A stretch of 64,000 nucleotides of DNA from Silene conica (Eukaryota; Streptophyta; Magnoliopsida; Caryophyllales; Caryophyllaceae), in contig CM055312.2 in the NCBI GenBank assembly GCA_029255685.2, positions 53,540,202 through 53,604,201 of the forward strand. The letters run 5' to 3'. The notes under the pieces were generated by a model. The model was not told the origin of the DNA, made no database searches, and worked only from the letters and a program-made list of their open reading frames with translations. The position numbers and the translations under genes are program-made. Positions within the stretch are counted from its first letter, which is position 1; each line of letters starts with the position of its first letter. Shown here piece by piece: positions 33,906-47,128 of this stretch.

Positions 33906-35843
33906 ACCATCCCATGATCCATCAACCGGTTTCTAGGCAAATAACGAATTAAAAGAGTGACACCACATAACATCAAGAACTAATAATGGTATTTTAAACA
34001 CGAAATGTTACATTCCACCCACGTTAAGAAAACTTTGTCCCCAAAGTTTAACGTACAACCAAATTAAATTCCCGAACACAACAAGATGCATAACAGGAGT
34101 TATCAGGATTATCAAGTAGATGCGTGCAACCAATAACGACACAACAATTAGCCATGTCATAAAAACTTAACCATATCATAAATCAAAAGATTTTACCATC
34201 CTATCCTCCTTAAGACACGGTTACGTCCCCGTAACCCCATTATGTAAATCTCAGCTCATAAACCGTCTTACTCATTACTTTATCTCATACCATCTTACTT
34301 CAAGTAACCAAGTATCGCACTCTTCGTCGAATCTAAGACCAAAGACAAGGGGTGAGTGAACTGGCTAAATAACCGCAATTCCATACTTCCATCTCAATAG
34401 CAATCTCAAACCCAGAATATAACTCAATAACCAAGGTCAAACTGGACCGAAAACACGATATGGCACAACGACCTAACAACTCATAACTCAACACCAGTAA
34501 CCAATTGTCATCTCAATTTCGATGTCTATATTGTCAAACCTTCTATTAAAGGAACTGCTCCACATTTAGAGTGTAAACCCTAAGCTACTCACCCACGAGT
34601 CAAGGTTAAAGAATACGGCGACTCGATAAAATACTGGAATGCAATCTCAATCTCAATACAAAAGCAACCATGGTCTTTGTTCTAGTCTCATGAGCAACTC
34701 AATCCCCTCAAACTTTATGCCATCAGTTAATTAACATGTCAAAGTACATATCTTAACCGAATTCATTGACATGCTTGTATGTATCGTTATAATTCCCACT
34801 TCATAGAACAAGAACTTGTATGCTATACCAAACCAAGCTAAAACAGAAACATTATAAATAACTCAGCTAATCAATTACCAAAATTTTACCCATCTCACAC
34901 TAACCCCGCCTCAAAAACAAAAGAATTATCTCATCAAAAGATCGAAAATATTAACTATCGAAATAAAAGAACAAATACTAATATTTAACTCAAATAACTG
35001 CTCGTGAGAAGCCCATAACAATCGTCATGTAATCATATAACCTCGAGCAATAACATGAGTATTAGGATCAATAGAAATCGTGTTACGCAGCAAAACAGAA
35101 TCAGAGTAGCTAACGCTTACACACCATTGAAATTTTAACACAAAGTCAATATATTTACTACAATGTAAACAATCAAGAGACTCATAGTTCATAATTGACA
35201 ATTTAAAACATTTCATGTTCGTAAACATATTATAGAAAAGACATAGGACAAAATTTATTAACGTAATTAAACATGGAGCATTGACATATCTCACAAGGTA
35301 TACACAAATCATGGACTCACGAGACGTTAACATTCCTAGGTATCAATAAGTTGACAAAATCACTTAGGTACATTTCCATCCCCTCTCATTACATCATATA
35401 TCCTGAAATTGTTAAAATAAATGACTTGCAAAACGAGAGGTTTTATATAATGCGCAACAATTAAACATTCGGGCAGGATTCCATCATCACGTAACTACAA
35501 TATTTGTCATGTTGCAACAGTCACTATAACATCAAGAGTTGTCATGGATAATCTCCACTTTGAAAACATTTTGAAAATTTTGAAACATTGAAGTGGTAAA
35601 TTGGTGACAATTTATAAACACGAGTCGAAAGACAATTTTACAAGTTGTACCTTGAAACGAGACCACACTGAGACATTCTGACTTTTCTTTACTAAAAGAT
35701 TGTTCTTGTAGTTCATGAATTATGAAAGTTTTATCGATAATAAATAAATAAATAAATAAACGAATTCACAAGACTAGTACTTCCATAAATCATATGTCAA
35801 ACAATTTATAATTCGACACGTCGCAAACAGATTCTAAGTATAA
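33906..35843 (-). other. Element A interior, 3' part, non-coding
   Basis: Homologous to 22217-24060 of element B. It holds two further hairpins: AAACTTT / AAAGTTT (34030-34049) and GGTTAC / GTAACC (34219-34236), the latter next to a TCCTCCTTAA tract. No supported gene. TATAA at 35839-35843 is the target duplication of element C. Confidence 0.82.
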
Positions 35844-37320
35844 TGTTGAACCATATATTCAAATATATATATTAAGTATATATGTCTATGTTTCTATAAT
35901 GATAAGTCTAGCAATTTATATATTATATACTCGTATGTATAATCGTGTGCTAAGTGTACAGAATATTAGTAACAAGATCTAATCAATCAAGTATAAAAGA
36001 CTCAAGTATTTTAGTCAATGAATTGGCTAAGTCGAAGATTAATGGAAGATCACAAGCGCGCCTAAAAGAACTAAAGTTATACTTATCAACTATAGCTTTA
36101 GTATAAGATTGATTCAAGTTATAGTTCGTAGCTATAACTCTATATTATGAAGAAATGATCGTTATATATGTGATTAGTTGAAACGGTTTTAGTTTCCAAA
36201 ATCGTCATGGACAATTAATGTTTAATTGGTATTCTATTCTTAATATGGAATTATTGATCTTAATAGGATTATATAAAATATCTTTTGGTTAAATAGGAAT
36301 AAATAATTTTCTTATGAGATAATTATTTATTACTAAATAAACTAAGGATTTTTATATAATTATAATTGTCAAATAATATAATCTAAATATAGTTTGATAC
36401 GACTTTGGGAAACGGGTATCATGATACGTTCCATAAGTCGTGTAGGATGTAAATTAAGTAAATATTATGTATTTATTTAATGTCCTAAACAAACTAAGAT
36501 TATATTGTGATAATATATTTTATTATCTTTGACATGGTTTAGGAAGTTGTTTTAATAAGGATACTATTTGTTTATTATATAAAGATCTTTCCTAAACATG
36601 AATTAGGAAATTGATTCCTTATATAATACTTGTAGTATATTATTAAATCTTTCCTAAATATATAAAGATTAGATTTAAGGTAGTATTACTAAAAGACTAG
36701 TATTCTAGTTTTAGTAATATTCCTAAATCATCTAGGGTTCAAATTACCTAGATATATATTCTATATAAATAGACTAACTATGACACATTAATCGACACGA
36801 AATACACATACATATTCACGAAAACCAAGAAAGAGAAACCGCCGATCATATTCTTCAAAGTTCGAGCTTTTCATTGTCATATCCGATTCAAGGTTCAAGT
36901 GCTCAAGCATTGATCTTATTCATTCGACATTGTGACATCAAGAAACATCGAAGACTTTATCTTATTAACGTAAGATAGAACGAGTATTTAGCGGTACTCA
37001 TTGTAAGGCAAATATTTAACGTTATTTCTCATAGCTAGATATTTAACGGTATCTAGATAGAGTTGCGACTAACATCAAAGTTGCACGAGTAGGGTTGATA
37101 AAATTGTAATCCAGAGTTGGTACTAATTTTATTAATCGAGAATAGTGGACGTACTCAAGGTGTGAGACTGAACCACTTCAAAAATATTGTGTCTCTCTTT
37201 ATTATTTGTTCTACTCAACAATCATCATACAACCATACACACATCGAAGAAGATTCAGAAAAGAAGGCATACTCAATTCAACCCCCCCTTCTTGAGTATA
37301 TTATATCAATAGACTCTTCA
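35844..37320 (+). repeat. Element C 5' LTR
   Basis: It is 1477 bp, from TGTTGAACC to GACTCTTCA. It contains GTTATAG-TTCGTAG-CTATAAC (36118-36138) and a C-run near the 3' end that is longer in the 3' LTR. The short ORFs in it have no support. Confidence 0.94.
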
Positions 37321-37322
37321 AT

Positions 37323-37334
37323 TGGTATCAGAGC
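37323..37334 (+). promoter_or_regulatory. Primer binding site of element C
   Basis: TGGTATCAGAGC is the perfect initiator-tRNA-Met complement, two bases after the LTR. Confidence 0.95.
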
Positions 37335-37407
37335 CTCGTGCTCTTGATCGCTTAGCCGTGTGAGTTTTGATCCTTCTATTGATTCTATATTATATACTCT
37401 TTCAACA

Positions 37408-39740
37408 ATGGATTCCAAGCATCTCAAGTGCCCTATCTTCGATGGCAAAAACAATAGTCTATGGAAGAACATGATGACTCATTACATCAAGGGATGTGAT
37501 TGGGAATGTTGGAAAATCATCCAAACCGGACCAAAGAAGATCTTGGTTGCCGCCGCCAATGGAACAACCTATGAAAAAATGGAAAGTGATTATGTGGAAA
37601 GTGACTACAAAATTCCAGAGAAAAACTCTAAGGCCATGAGCCTCCTACAGAACGGTATGATAACCTCAGAATTTGATAGATTCTCATCTTATAGTTCCGC
37701 TAAGGAAATATGGGATGGTCTCGAACTTTCCTATGAAGGAACATCCGCAGTCAGGAAACATCGTATAGACTTGCTTATTCAAAGATATGAACTTTTCAAT
37801 ATGGAAAAGAATGAATCTATTGATAGCATGTCTGCACGATTTTCTTGTATTATTAATGAACTGCGGAACCTTGGCAGAAAGATCGATTCTGAGGATATCA
37901 TTCGAAAGATTCTTAGGAGTCTCACCAAAAAGTGGCAACCAAAGGTCATAGCTATAGAAGAAGCAAGAGACCTATCTCAGATCACCTACCAAGAACTTAT
38001 TGGATCTCTGATGGCTCATGAGATCATGCTAAATAAGGATGATGACGATTCCAAAGGAAAAGGAGTCGCCCTACAAGCCTCCACAAGCGAAGTATGCGAA
38101 GAAGAACTTGAGGACGAAACAGTTCTATTCGCAAGACGATTTAAGAAAGCAGTTTTCAAGGGTAGATACAAAAACCCTAACAACAAAATGGTCGACAAAA
38201 AGAAAACTGACACCAAACAAACATTCTTAAAAAGAGGATGTTTTAAGTGTGGTCAACAAGATCATATGATCAAGGATTGTCCAAGCTGGGACAAAATCAA
38301 AGACAAGTCAAAAAGAGAAAAGACCAAAACAGAGTTCAAGAAAGTAATGTTTGCGTCATGCTGGGGAGAACTAGAATCTGAGAATGACGAGGACTCTGAA
38401 GAAGAAGAGGTAGCACACTTGTGCCTAAGCAACGTCAGCCTAGATCTAATCTCAAACGACAATGATGAAGATGACGCATCTAATATGTGTCTCCTTGGAG
38501 AATCCGACTCAGACGACGACGACGAAGAGGTAGATTTTCTTCAACTCAAAGGTCAAGTTAAAAATCTATCTAAGGCTATGTTAATCAAATATTTTGAGGA
38601 AACCCTAGACCAATGTCATGAAAAAAGTCTTGAGTTAGATGACTTGAAGGAAAAGATCCTCGATATTGTAGAGGAAAATCAACTTCTGAAAGCCAAAGCT
38701 AAGAAACTGAAATCCAAAATAAGCATTGAAGCCAATGCTAAGTTGAAGCAGTTATGTCTGAGAAAAAGGTTCTTGAGTCTAAAGTTATAGCTAATGAAGC
38801 TATAACCTCAAAACTAAAACTCAACATCAAAGAGCTTCAATCCAAAGTTATAGCTAATGAAGCTATAACTTCAGATTTAAGAAAGGCCAATGAGCTTCTA
38901 AAGTCAAAATCTTCGATTATAGTCGAAGATGAGACTCATCTAGAAGAAGTTGAGATCCTCGAAAGCAAAATTATGGATCTAGAATTCAATCTATCTAAAA
39001 TCAAGAAGGAACATGCCAAAATTGTGTCCGACTTTCATAGAGACATTCAAAACCTAAAAGAGTCTAGCAACACTGACCATAGTGAATGTAAGAAAGAAAT
39101 AGACTCCTTAAAGGACCTCCTTCTTCATGCTCGGAAAGTTCACGACAAATGGGAAGGAAGCACTAACGTTCTAAACTTCCTAACTGAACAATCCGACAAC
39201 AACATGAAGATGGGATTAGGACACGAATGTTATGGAAGAAGGGATCACTCAAAGTGTAAACAAAGCCCAACAGACAGAGACTTTAGAAGAAGAAAATATG
39301 CCGACCTTCCTGAGTATTTAATATGCACTTATTGTGGCCATACTGGACACCTCCGAGAAAACTGTGTGAAACACGCACAAGATTTTAAAACCGAAGTTAA
39401 GTTTGTTAAATCCTTAGGAATTCCAAACGACACTATTTCTGTCTCTGATAGTGATGATGACAAAATTGAGGAAAGAAATATTGACCACAGATGGTTCTAT
39501 GACATGACATTTGATTACGAAGAAAAGAAAAATAGAACCAAACAAACTCCTCAACAAACAACACACAAAAATTGGTCACCAAGAGTCCAAACTAAGACTT
39601 ACACAAAAACATCAAAACCCAACTACTACCAATATAGAAAGACCTATGTAAGACAAGTTTGGGTTAAAAAGGAAGATGTATTTGTGATTACTAACAACAA
39701 AGGACCCAAGTATGCTTGGGTACCTAAATCCTGTCTTTGA
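37408..39740 (+). pseudogene. Gag of element C (UBN2-type), one frameshift
   Basis: I choose ATG 37408 (MDSKHLKCPIFDG), because the frame upstream of it lacks an ATG. The first frame runs to 38790 and the second carries on from about 38754, so a one-base shift lies near 38745-38790. The capsid region contains LWKNMMTHYI, EIWDGLELSYEG and LRNLG. The first CCHC knuckle is CFKCGQQDHMIKDC (about 38240-38282). An acidic, Asp/Glu-rich linker and a coiled-coil-like Lys/Glu/Leu segment follow. The second knuckle is CTYCGHTGHLRENC (about 39327-39368). The residues VIANEAITS occur twice in the coiled-coil part. The two-knuckle, long gag fits the SIRE lineage. Confidence 0.9.
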
Positions 39741-42700
39741 AATTATTCGTGCAGTTTGTCACCAAGGAAAATAACCTATGGTATCTCGACAGTGGATGCT
39801 CAAGACATATGACAGGCGACGTAAATCTATTCCAAACCCTTAAACCCTTTGATGGAGGTAAAGTCACATTTGGTGATAACAAAAAGGGAAAGATCATCGG
39901 AATTGGTAAGATAGGTATTTCATCTTCTCATACTATAAATGATGTATACCTTGTAAGTGGTCTCAAACACAATCTTATCAGTATATCTCAATTATGTGAC
40001 AAAGGAAACAAAGTGGTTTTTCATTCAGATATATGTCGTATAATCTTAGAAGGCGCTAGTAAAGTAATACTTGAAGGTCACAGGATGAAAAATGTTTATA
40101 TGATTGATTTAAATGCTGTACCTACTGACTCTCTATCATGCATGAAAGTTACGTTAGATGATCCATGTCTATGGCACAAGAGATTTGGTCATATTAGCTC
40201 ACCTATTCTAAGTAAGCTGAAAAGATGGGACTTGGTCGAAGGTCTTCCAAAGATCAAATTTGATCAAGAAAAGATGTGTGACACATGTGCACGATGTAAA
40301 CACGTCAGATCATCCTTTAAGCCAAAAAGAGTGGTAAGCGCAGAACAAGCTCTTGAACTAGTACACATGGATCTATGTGGCCCTATGAAGGTAAGAAGCA
40401 GAGGTGGTTCCAGGTACGTTTTCGTTCTAGTTGATGATTACTCTAGATTTGTTTGGCCAATCTTTCTCCATTCTAAAGACGAAACATTCGATGAATTTGT
40501 TAGTCTCATGAAACTTGTCCAAAACAAATACAAATCAAACCTAGTAACAATTCGTACTGACCATGGAACTGAGTTTGACAATCATGCTTTTATTGAGTTC
40601 TGTAAAACCAATGGTGTTGGACATAACTTCTCGGTCCCTAGAACCCCACAGCAAAATGGAGTCGTAGAACGAATGAACAGAACCCTAGAAGACATGGCTA
40701 GAACAATGCTTCTTTGTAGTGGCCTACCTAGAAACTTTTGGGCTGAGGCTATAAGTACAGCTTGCTATATTCATAACCGCGCTATGATTAGACCTATTCT
40801 TAAAAAGACACCTTATGAACTTCTTCGAGGTCGTAAACCAAACATATCTCATTTAAGATGCTTTGGTAGTAAATGCTTTGTTCACAACAATGGTAAAAAT
40901 AGATTAAGCAAATTCGACCCTAGAAGTGATGAAGCAATCTTTATAGGATATTCAGATCATAGTAAAGCCTACAAAGTTTTTAACAAACGCACTTTATGCA
41001 TAGAGGAAAGCATTCATATTATCTTTGATGAAAATAATGTCTTCGATAAGCCATTACAGGATATAGAGGAAAACCTAGACGAACCTGATTTCAGGTTATC
41101 AAGGGAAGATCCTCCTGAAATGGAAATTGAAGAAGGAGAACCTCAAGGAACTCATGATGAACTCAACTTGGGAGAAAATGGTGCGAGAGATGAAGCTACA
41201 GTTGATGATACTGTAGATAACTCTCATACCAATGACTTGGAACCCAGAGTTACAGCTAATGAAGCTATAACTTTGAATCAAAACCAAAGGGAAAAGGCCA
41301 GAGTTATACCTGACCCTACTATAAACCCATGTTTGGATTCAGGGGGAACAAGTCAAGATCCCGAGTCAAGTTCAGGTAATGCTAATAATCAATCAAGGAA
41401 CTGGAGATACAAAGGCTCTCATCCTTTGGACAATGTCACAGGAAGCCTGACAGATGGAGTTCAAACTCGAAGGAGCTTAACTGACTTTTGCTCATTCTAC
41501 TCCTTTCTCTCCACCATTGAACCTTCAAATATCAAGGAAGCTCTCGCAGAACCAGATTGGATAGTTGCCATGCAAGAAGAACTCCAGCAATTTGAAAGAA
41601 ACAAAGTTTGGCATCTTGTTCCTCGACCTAAAGACAGAACTGTCATTGGAACTAGATGGGTATTCAGAAACAAACTGGATGACACTGGAGTCATTGTGCG
41701 AAATAAGGCCAGACTAGTGGTTCAAGGATACAACCAACAGGAAGGGATTGATTATGACGAAACCTTTGCTCCTGTTGCTCGTCTTGAGGCAATAAGACTA
41801 CTCATTGCATTTGCAGCTCACAAGGGAATGAAGCTCTTTCAGATGGACATTAAGACTGCCTTTCTTAATGGCTATCTCCAAGAGGAAGTATTTGTTGAAC
41901 AACCTCCTGGATTTCCTGACAGCAAACTCAAAGATCATGTATTCAAATTGGACAAAGCCCTCTATGGCCTGAAACAAGCACCTAGGGCATGGTACGACAG
42001 ATTATCAAAATTCCTATTGGAGAGTGGATTCAAGAGAGGGTCTGTGGATAAAACCCTATTTCTTAAAAGCGAAAACTCAGATTTACTAGTTGTTCAGATC
42101 TATGTTGACGATATTATTTTTGGCTCAACTAATAAAAAGTTGTGCAAGTACTTCTCTGAGTTGATGACTTCTGAGTTCGAGATGAGTATGATGGGAGAAC
42201 TAAAGTTCTTCCTTGGACTTCAAATACAACAAACTGAAGAAGGAATCAAAGTTCATCAACAAAAATACGTCAAGGAGTTGCTAAAGAAATTCGGAATGGA
42301 AACCTCTCATGCAATGCCTACTCCAATGGTCACAGATAAGAAGTTAACCAAAGACGAAGATGGTAAGTCTGTAGATGAAACAACTTACCGAGATGCGGAT
42401 TATGCAGGATGTTCCTTAGACAGAAAAAGTACCTCCGGACTTGCTACCTTTGTAGGTTCTTGTATTATATCTTGGGGATCCAAGAAACAAAATTCTGTCG
42501 CCCTCTCAACTGCTGAAGCAGAATATATTGCAGCCGCACTGGTATGTTCTCAACTTTTATGGTTAAAGCAACAATTACATGATTATGGTGTTGATGTTGG
42601 ATGTGTGCCTATATTATGTGATAATACGAGTGCTATAATTATATCTAAAAACCCAGCCTAGCACTCGAGAACTAAACATATTGAAATTAGACACCACTTT

Positions 42701-42844
42701 CTACGAGACCATGTTGAAAAGAAAAATATAAAATTGGAATTTTGTAGTACGGAAAAACAATGGGCAGATATCTTCACTAAACCATTGGCTAGAGAACGCT
42801 TTGAGACTTTGCGATTGGAAATTGGTTTAATCGGTGGCACCTAA
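39737..42844 (+). pseudogene. Pol of element C (PR, IN, RT, RH) with nonsense codon and internal deletion
   Basis: The pol frame is offset from gag. Protease has [14 protein letters not shown] (Asp near residue 18). The integrase zinc region has H147, H152, C181 and C184, and the catalytic triad is readable as D212, D275 (TDHGTEF) and E311. RT has [19 protein letters not shown] and the active-site YVDD at 42101-42112. RNase H has [17 protein letters not shown] and CDNTSAI. About 75 residues that normally join RT to RNase H are missing, in frame, near 42390 (TTYR directly before DADYAGC). A TAG at 42659-42661 ends the long frame, and the normal RNase H end continues in the same frame to TAA 42842-42844. 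The polyprotein is therefore defective. Confidence 0.93.
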
Positions 42845-43440
42845 TCAAATCTTAAAAGCAAAAATAACCCAATGATTGACTACGGTTTAGATGAGATTAT
42901 ATGACTGTGTCCGTATAATCCGCTGCATGTGTATGTATGTATTCGATGATAAATTTTATGATCATATTTATATTATATAATTTACATATGAATGTGTGCA
43001 CAACCGACTCTCAAAATAATATTACGTCACATATTATAACTCACCTCAATACATATATTACATCCATAATAATACACAAATATACATTATATATTAATCA
43101 AACTAAAAGGAAAAATAAATTACAAAAACTTACCTCCAAAATCAACACACAAACCGTGTGTGATGGCCCCACCTGCCACATCCCACAACCCACCTAGCCC
43201 CACAACTACCTGCCACGTGACCTCCCCCTAACCCCTAGCTTTTGACTTTCACCTATCTACCATTATTACCCTACTCCCTCAAACTTACCTTACCCTTCCT
43301 TCATTATTACCGACACCAAAACCCAAAACCACAAAAAATTCATCAAAACCATTAACGCTCCAAACCTCCAAACACCATTAACCTCCGTCTGAACCTCCAT
43401 CACCACTCAACCAAAAATCACCTTTTTTACTAAAACCACA
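42845..43440 (+). other. Spacer between pol and the third ORF of element C
   Basis: The first half is AT-rich, and 43150-43440 is C-rich on the plus strand. I see no gene. SIRE-type elements commonly have a spacer of this kind before the env-like ORF. Confidence 0.6.
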
Positions 43441-44970
43441 ATGCCTCCATCTCGTGCCACCCGCTCTCACAACAAGAAACCCACACCTCCTTCACCAACC
43501 CCATCACCACCGCCCTCTCCAACACCTATCGCCACCGCCGCTCCCACACCAGACCAGAGCAAACGACGAAAACTTAACCGTGTCTCCTCCTCGAATTCCG
43601 ACGACATGCAAGAACTCGATTCCCAGATTCCTCGTCCTCTGTTTCGAGATTAATCTGTCGAAGCCACTCGTGAGGGTTTAGAGAAAGTCAGAATGACAAA
43701 AACAGAAGGTATGTTAATCGAACGAGTTTTACCCTATTCTATTCATGCGGGTCGTTATTATCCTAAGTCATGGGTGAATGGGTCTAAGTCTTTAGGATTC
43801 TTTAAAGATTTTCTTAAATTTCAAGGATGGGAATACATTAGTGATTTTTCGGGTTTAATATTTCGCATAGAATTGGTTCAGTTCTTTGCTTCGGTTAAAG
43901 GGTGTGATGATGGCATAATGGGTGTCGTTAATGGAAGGGATGTAGTTATCACTAAATCTGAAATTTGTGCACTTTTTCATCTTGATCAAGAAGGCATCAT
44001 TCTTGATCCCAAAAAGGAATGGGGTGTCGTTTCTAAACATCAGAAAATGGTAATCAAAAGGTACTTTGATGAATATGCCACTGAAGTTACTCCCCTGATC
44101 ACCGTGTCGTTTAACCCAAAATTGAAATTTTTCTTGAACTTTTTATGGAACACCGTGTTACCACGAAGGGGTGGTAGGGATAAACTTGCTAGTGTCGAGG
44201 CCGTTGTGTTGTTCAGTTGGTTGGAAGGTCAGAAAGTCGACTTGGCATCTCTAATTTGCCACAAAATTTGTCAAGTCTCTAGTGTTGTTGTCAAAGAAAA
44301 GTTTTGCTCGACAATCGATATTCCATACGGAATGTGGGTGTCCGAGCTCTTGTTGAAGAAAGGAGTCGTGGATGACTCGAGCTTTGGTATTAAACCTCGG
44401 GATAGGATGTGTGACAAGGTCTTGAAATTAATGGGTATTTGTTTCGAGGGGATTGATCTTGCTTTTGGTAAGAATGTAGGTACGGAACCCGCTCCGAATC
44501 CGTCACCTTCTTTCGCGGGTCTTGAAGCCAAGATGGACCAACTTCTTGGTTTGTGTGAAATTAAGAAAGAACAGGATGAGGCAGGGGGTAGTCGTGCAAA
44601 GAGAGGTCGTGGATTTGAAGATGATTTGAGGGTGTGGATGGAGAAAGTTGATAAGCATCTTGTTAAGCTTAGCTCGGAGGTATCGGTTGTGTGCTCGTAG
44701 TTGCTCGCTATTAGTGATCGTCTCTCATTCCTCACGTCTCAAGGTGGTGCTTTGGTCAAGGATCACGGGTTGTTGCGTAAAGACGCGAGTCAAGCTCTTG
44801 AGGCCGTCAAAGCCCTCTCCCTCAAGGTCCTCAATTTTGAACTTGCTCTTAATGCTCAGGGACGAAACGTGAGTAGTTGCTTGGATAGGTTGGACACTCT
44901 TGAATTTCGTTCCCGACCCGACTATGTGAATCCGTATGCTAAGACCCCTGCCTCCATCTCTCGCTCCTAA
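43441..44970 (+). pseudogene. Env-like third ORF of element C, two in-frame stops
   Basis: A single 510-codon frame starts at ATG 43441 (MPPSRATRSH) and is interrupted by TAA 43651-43653 and TAG 44698-44700. The frame does not change across either stop. The N-terminus is Pro/Thr/Ser-rich. The middle is a globular region (LPYSIHAGRYYPKSW, FLKFQGWEYISDFSG, FSWLEGQKVDLAS). The C-terminus looks coiled-coil-like (LSLKVLNFELALNAQ). Position and architecture fit the env-like ORF of SIRE elements. I see no clear signal peptide or transmembrane span, so an envelope role is unsupported; plant databases often label such proteins as putative plant transposon protein. Confidence 0.8.
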
Positions 44971-45630
44971 TCCTTCATTATCGGTTTTCGAACTCAAGTT
45001 TGAAGTTGTTTTGTTGGTGTTCTGTTTAAGTCCTGGGTTGGACTTTTAAATCTTTTGAAATAGCGGCCCAATTCCCTATCCTGGCCCATTTGAATCCGAG
45101 GCCCTGTCTCTTTTTGCTCCCTCGGATTTCCTAATCCTACCCTGGCCCAAGCTTTATCCTATTTTGACTATGGCCCAATTCCTTGTTATCTTTTGGACTT
45201 GGCCTTTATGCACTTCACCTAGCCAGGCCCAATTTTCAAAATATTGTTCATATTCGGCCCATTGGCACTAGTATACTTTGGTTGGTTGTGTATATTTTTT
45301 ACATTAGTATGTGTTTGTATGATATTTTCTATGTTCATATCTTTCGACTCGTTTTATATGCTTGCTTATGTTTCGTCGTATATCATTCTAGTCGTTTCAT
45401 GTCTTTGTTCTCATCTTTTCGATGATGTCAAGAGGGGGAAAAATGCGACTTAGATTAGAATTTGCCTAAGCTTGCTCCTTGTCGTAATTCATTGTCTCTT
45501 AGGGTTCTTAAAGGATATGGGATAGATAGAAGATAGAAACCCTAAGTGAATCTTTGCTATGATTGACCATTATTATATTGAGGGGGAACATACACTTAGA
45601 CACAAAATCTAAGAGAGACTTGCCATCATC
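44971..45630 (+). other. 3' UTR of element C
   Basis: No supported coding sequence. It has several GGCCCA/TGGCCC-rich lines (45060-45270) and two GAGGGGG runs (about 45432 and 45580). Confidence 0.6.
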
Positions 45631-45644
45631 AAAAAAGGGGAATT
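45631..45644 (+). promoter_or_regulatory. Polypurine tract of element C
   Basis: AAAAAAGGGGAATT directly precedes the 3' LTR, as expected for the plus-strand primer. Confidence 0.92.
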
Positions 45645-47128
45645 TGTTGAACCATATATTCAAATATATATATTAAGTATATATGTCTATGTTTAGATAA
45701 TGACAAGTCTAGCTATTTATATATTATATACTCGTATGTATAATCGAGTGCTAAGTGTACAAAATATTAGTAACAAGATCTAATCAATCAAGTATAAAAG
45801 ACTCAAGTATTTTAGTCAATGAATTGGCTAAGTCGAAGATTGATAGAAGATCACAAGCGCGCCTAAAAGAACTAAAGTTATACTTATCAACTATAGTTTT
45901 AGTACAAGATTGATTCAAGTTATAGTTCGTAGCTATAACTCTATATTATGAAGAAATGATTGTTATATATGTGATTAGTTGAAACGGTTTTAGTTTCCAA
46001 AATCGTCATGGACAATTAATGTTTAATTGGTATTCTATTCTTAATATGGAATTATTGATCTTAATAGGATTATATAAAATATCTTTTGGTTAAATAGGAA
46101 TAAATAATTTTCTTATGAGATAATTATTTATTACTAAATAAACTAAGGATTTTTATATAATTATAATTGTCAAATAATATAATCTAAATATAGTTTGATA
46201 CGACTTTGGGAAACGTGTATCATGATACGTTCCATAAGTCATGTAGGATGTAAATTAAGTAAATATTATGTATTTATTTAATGTCCTAAACAAACTAAGA
46301 TTATATTGTGATAATATATTTTATTATCTTTGACATGGTTTAGGAAGTTGTTTTAATAAGGATACTATTTGTTTATTATATAAAGATTTTTCCTAAACAT
46401 GAATTAGGAAATTGATTCCTTATACAATACTTGTAGTATATTATTAAATCTTTCCTAAATATATTAAGATTAGATTTAAGGTAGTATTACTAAAAGACTA
46501 GTATTCTAGTTTTAGTAATATTCCTAAATCATCTAAGGTTCAAATTACCTAGATATATATTCTATATAAATAGACTACCTATGACACATTAATCGACACG
46601 AAATACACATACATATTCACGAAAACCAAGAAAGAGAAACCGCCGATCATATTCTTCAAAGTTCGAGCTTTTCATTGCCATATCCGATTCAAGGTTCAAG
46701 TGCTCAAGCATTGATCTTATTCATTCGACATTGTGACATCAAGAAACATCGAAGACTTTATCTTATTAACGTAAGATAGAACGAGTATTTAGCGGTACTC
46801 ATTGTAAGGCAAATATTTAACGGTATTTGTCATAGCTAGATATTTAACGGTATCTAGATAGAGTTGCGACTAACATCAAAGTTGCACGAGTAGGGTTGAT
46901 AAAATTGTAATCCAGAGTTGGTACTAATTTTATTAATCGAGAATAGTGGACGTAGGTCTCAAGGTGTGAGACTGAACCACTTCAAAAATATTGTGTCTCT
47001 CTTTATTATTTGTTCTACTCAACAATCATCATACAACCATACACACATCGAAGAAGATTCAGAAAAGAAGGCATACTCAATTCAACCCCCCCCCCCTTCT
47101 TGAGTATTTTATATCAATAGACTCTTCC
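45645..47128 (+). repeat. Element C 3' LTR
   Basis: It is 1484 bp and nearly identical to 35844-37320. It ends GACTCTTCC where the 5' copy has GACTCTTCA, so the terminal base is mutated. The C-run near its end is longer than in the 5' copy. Confidence 0.94.

Larger units (their letters stand above)
35844..47128 (+). mobile_element. Element C: SIRE/Maximus-type copia retrotransposon
   Basis: It is 11,285 bp with LTRs 35844-37320 and 45645-47128 and a 5-bp duplication TATAA (35839-35843, 47129-47133). Element B near 24040-24070 supplies the uninterrupted site. The order is LTR, primer site, gag, pol (PR-IN-RT-RH), env-like ORF, purine tract, LTR. Gag, pol and the third ORF all carry breaks, so it is not autonomous now. 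The LTRs are nearly identical, which points to a recent insertion. It lies on the strand opposite to its host element A. Confidence 0.95.

Noticed and set aside
37684..38462. Minus-strand ORFs opposite gag and pol of element C
   Set aside because: Shadows of the plus-strand coding frame.
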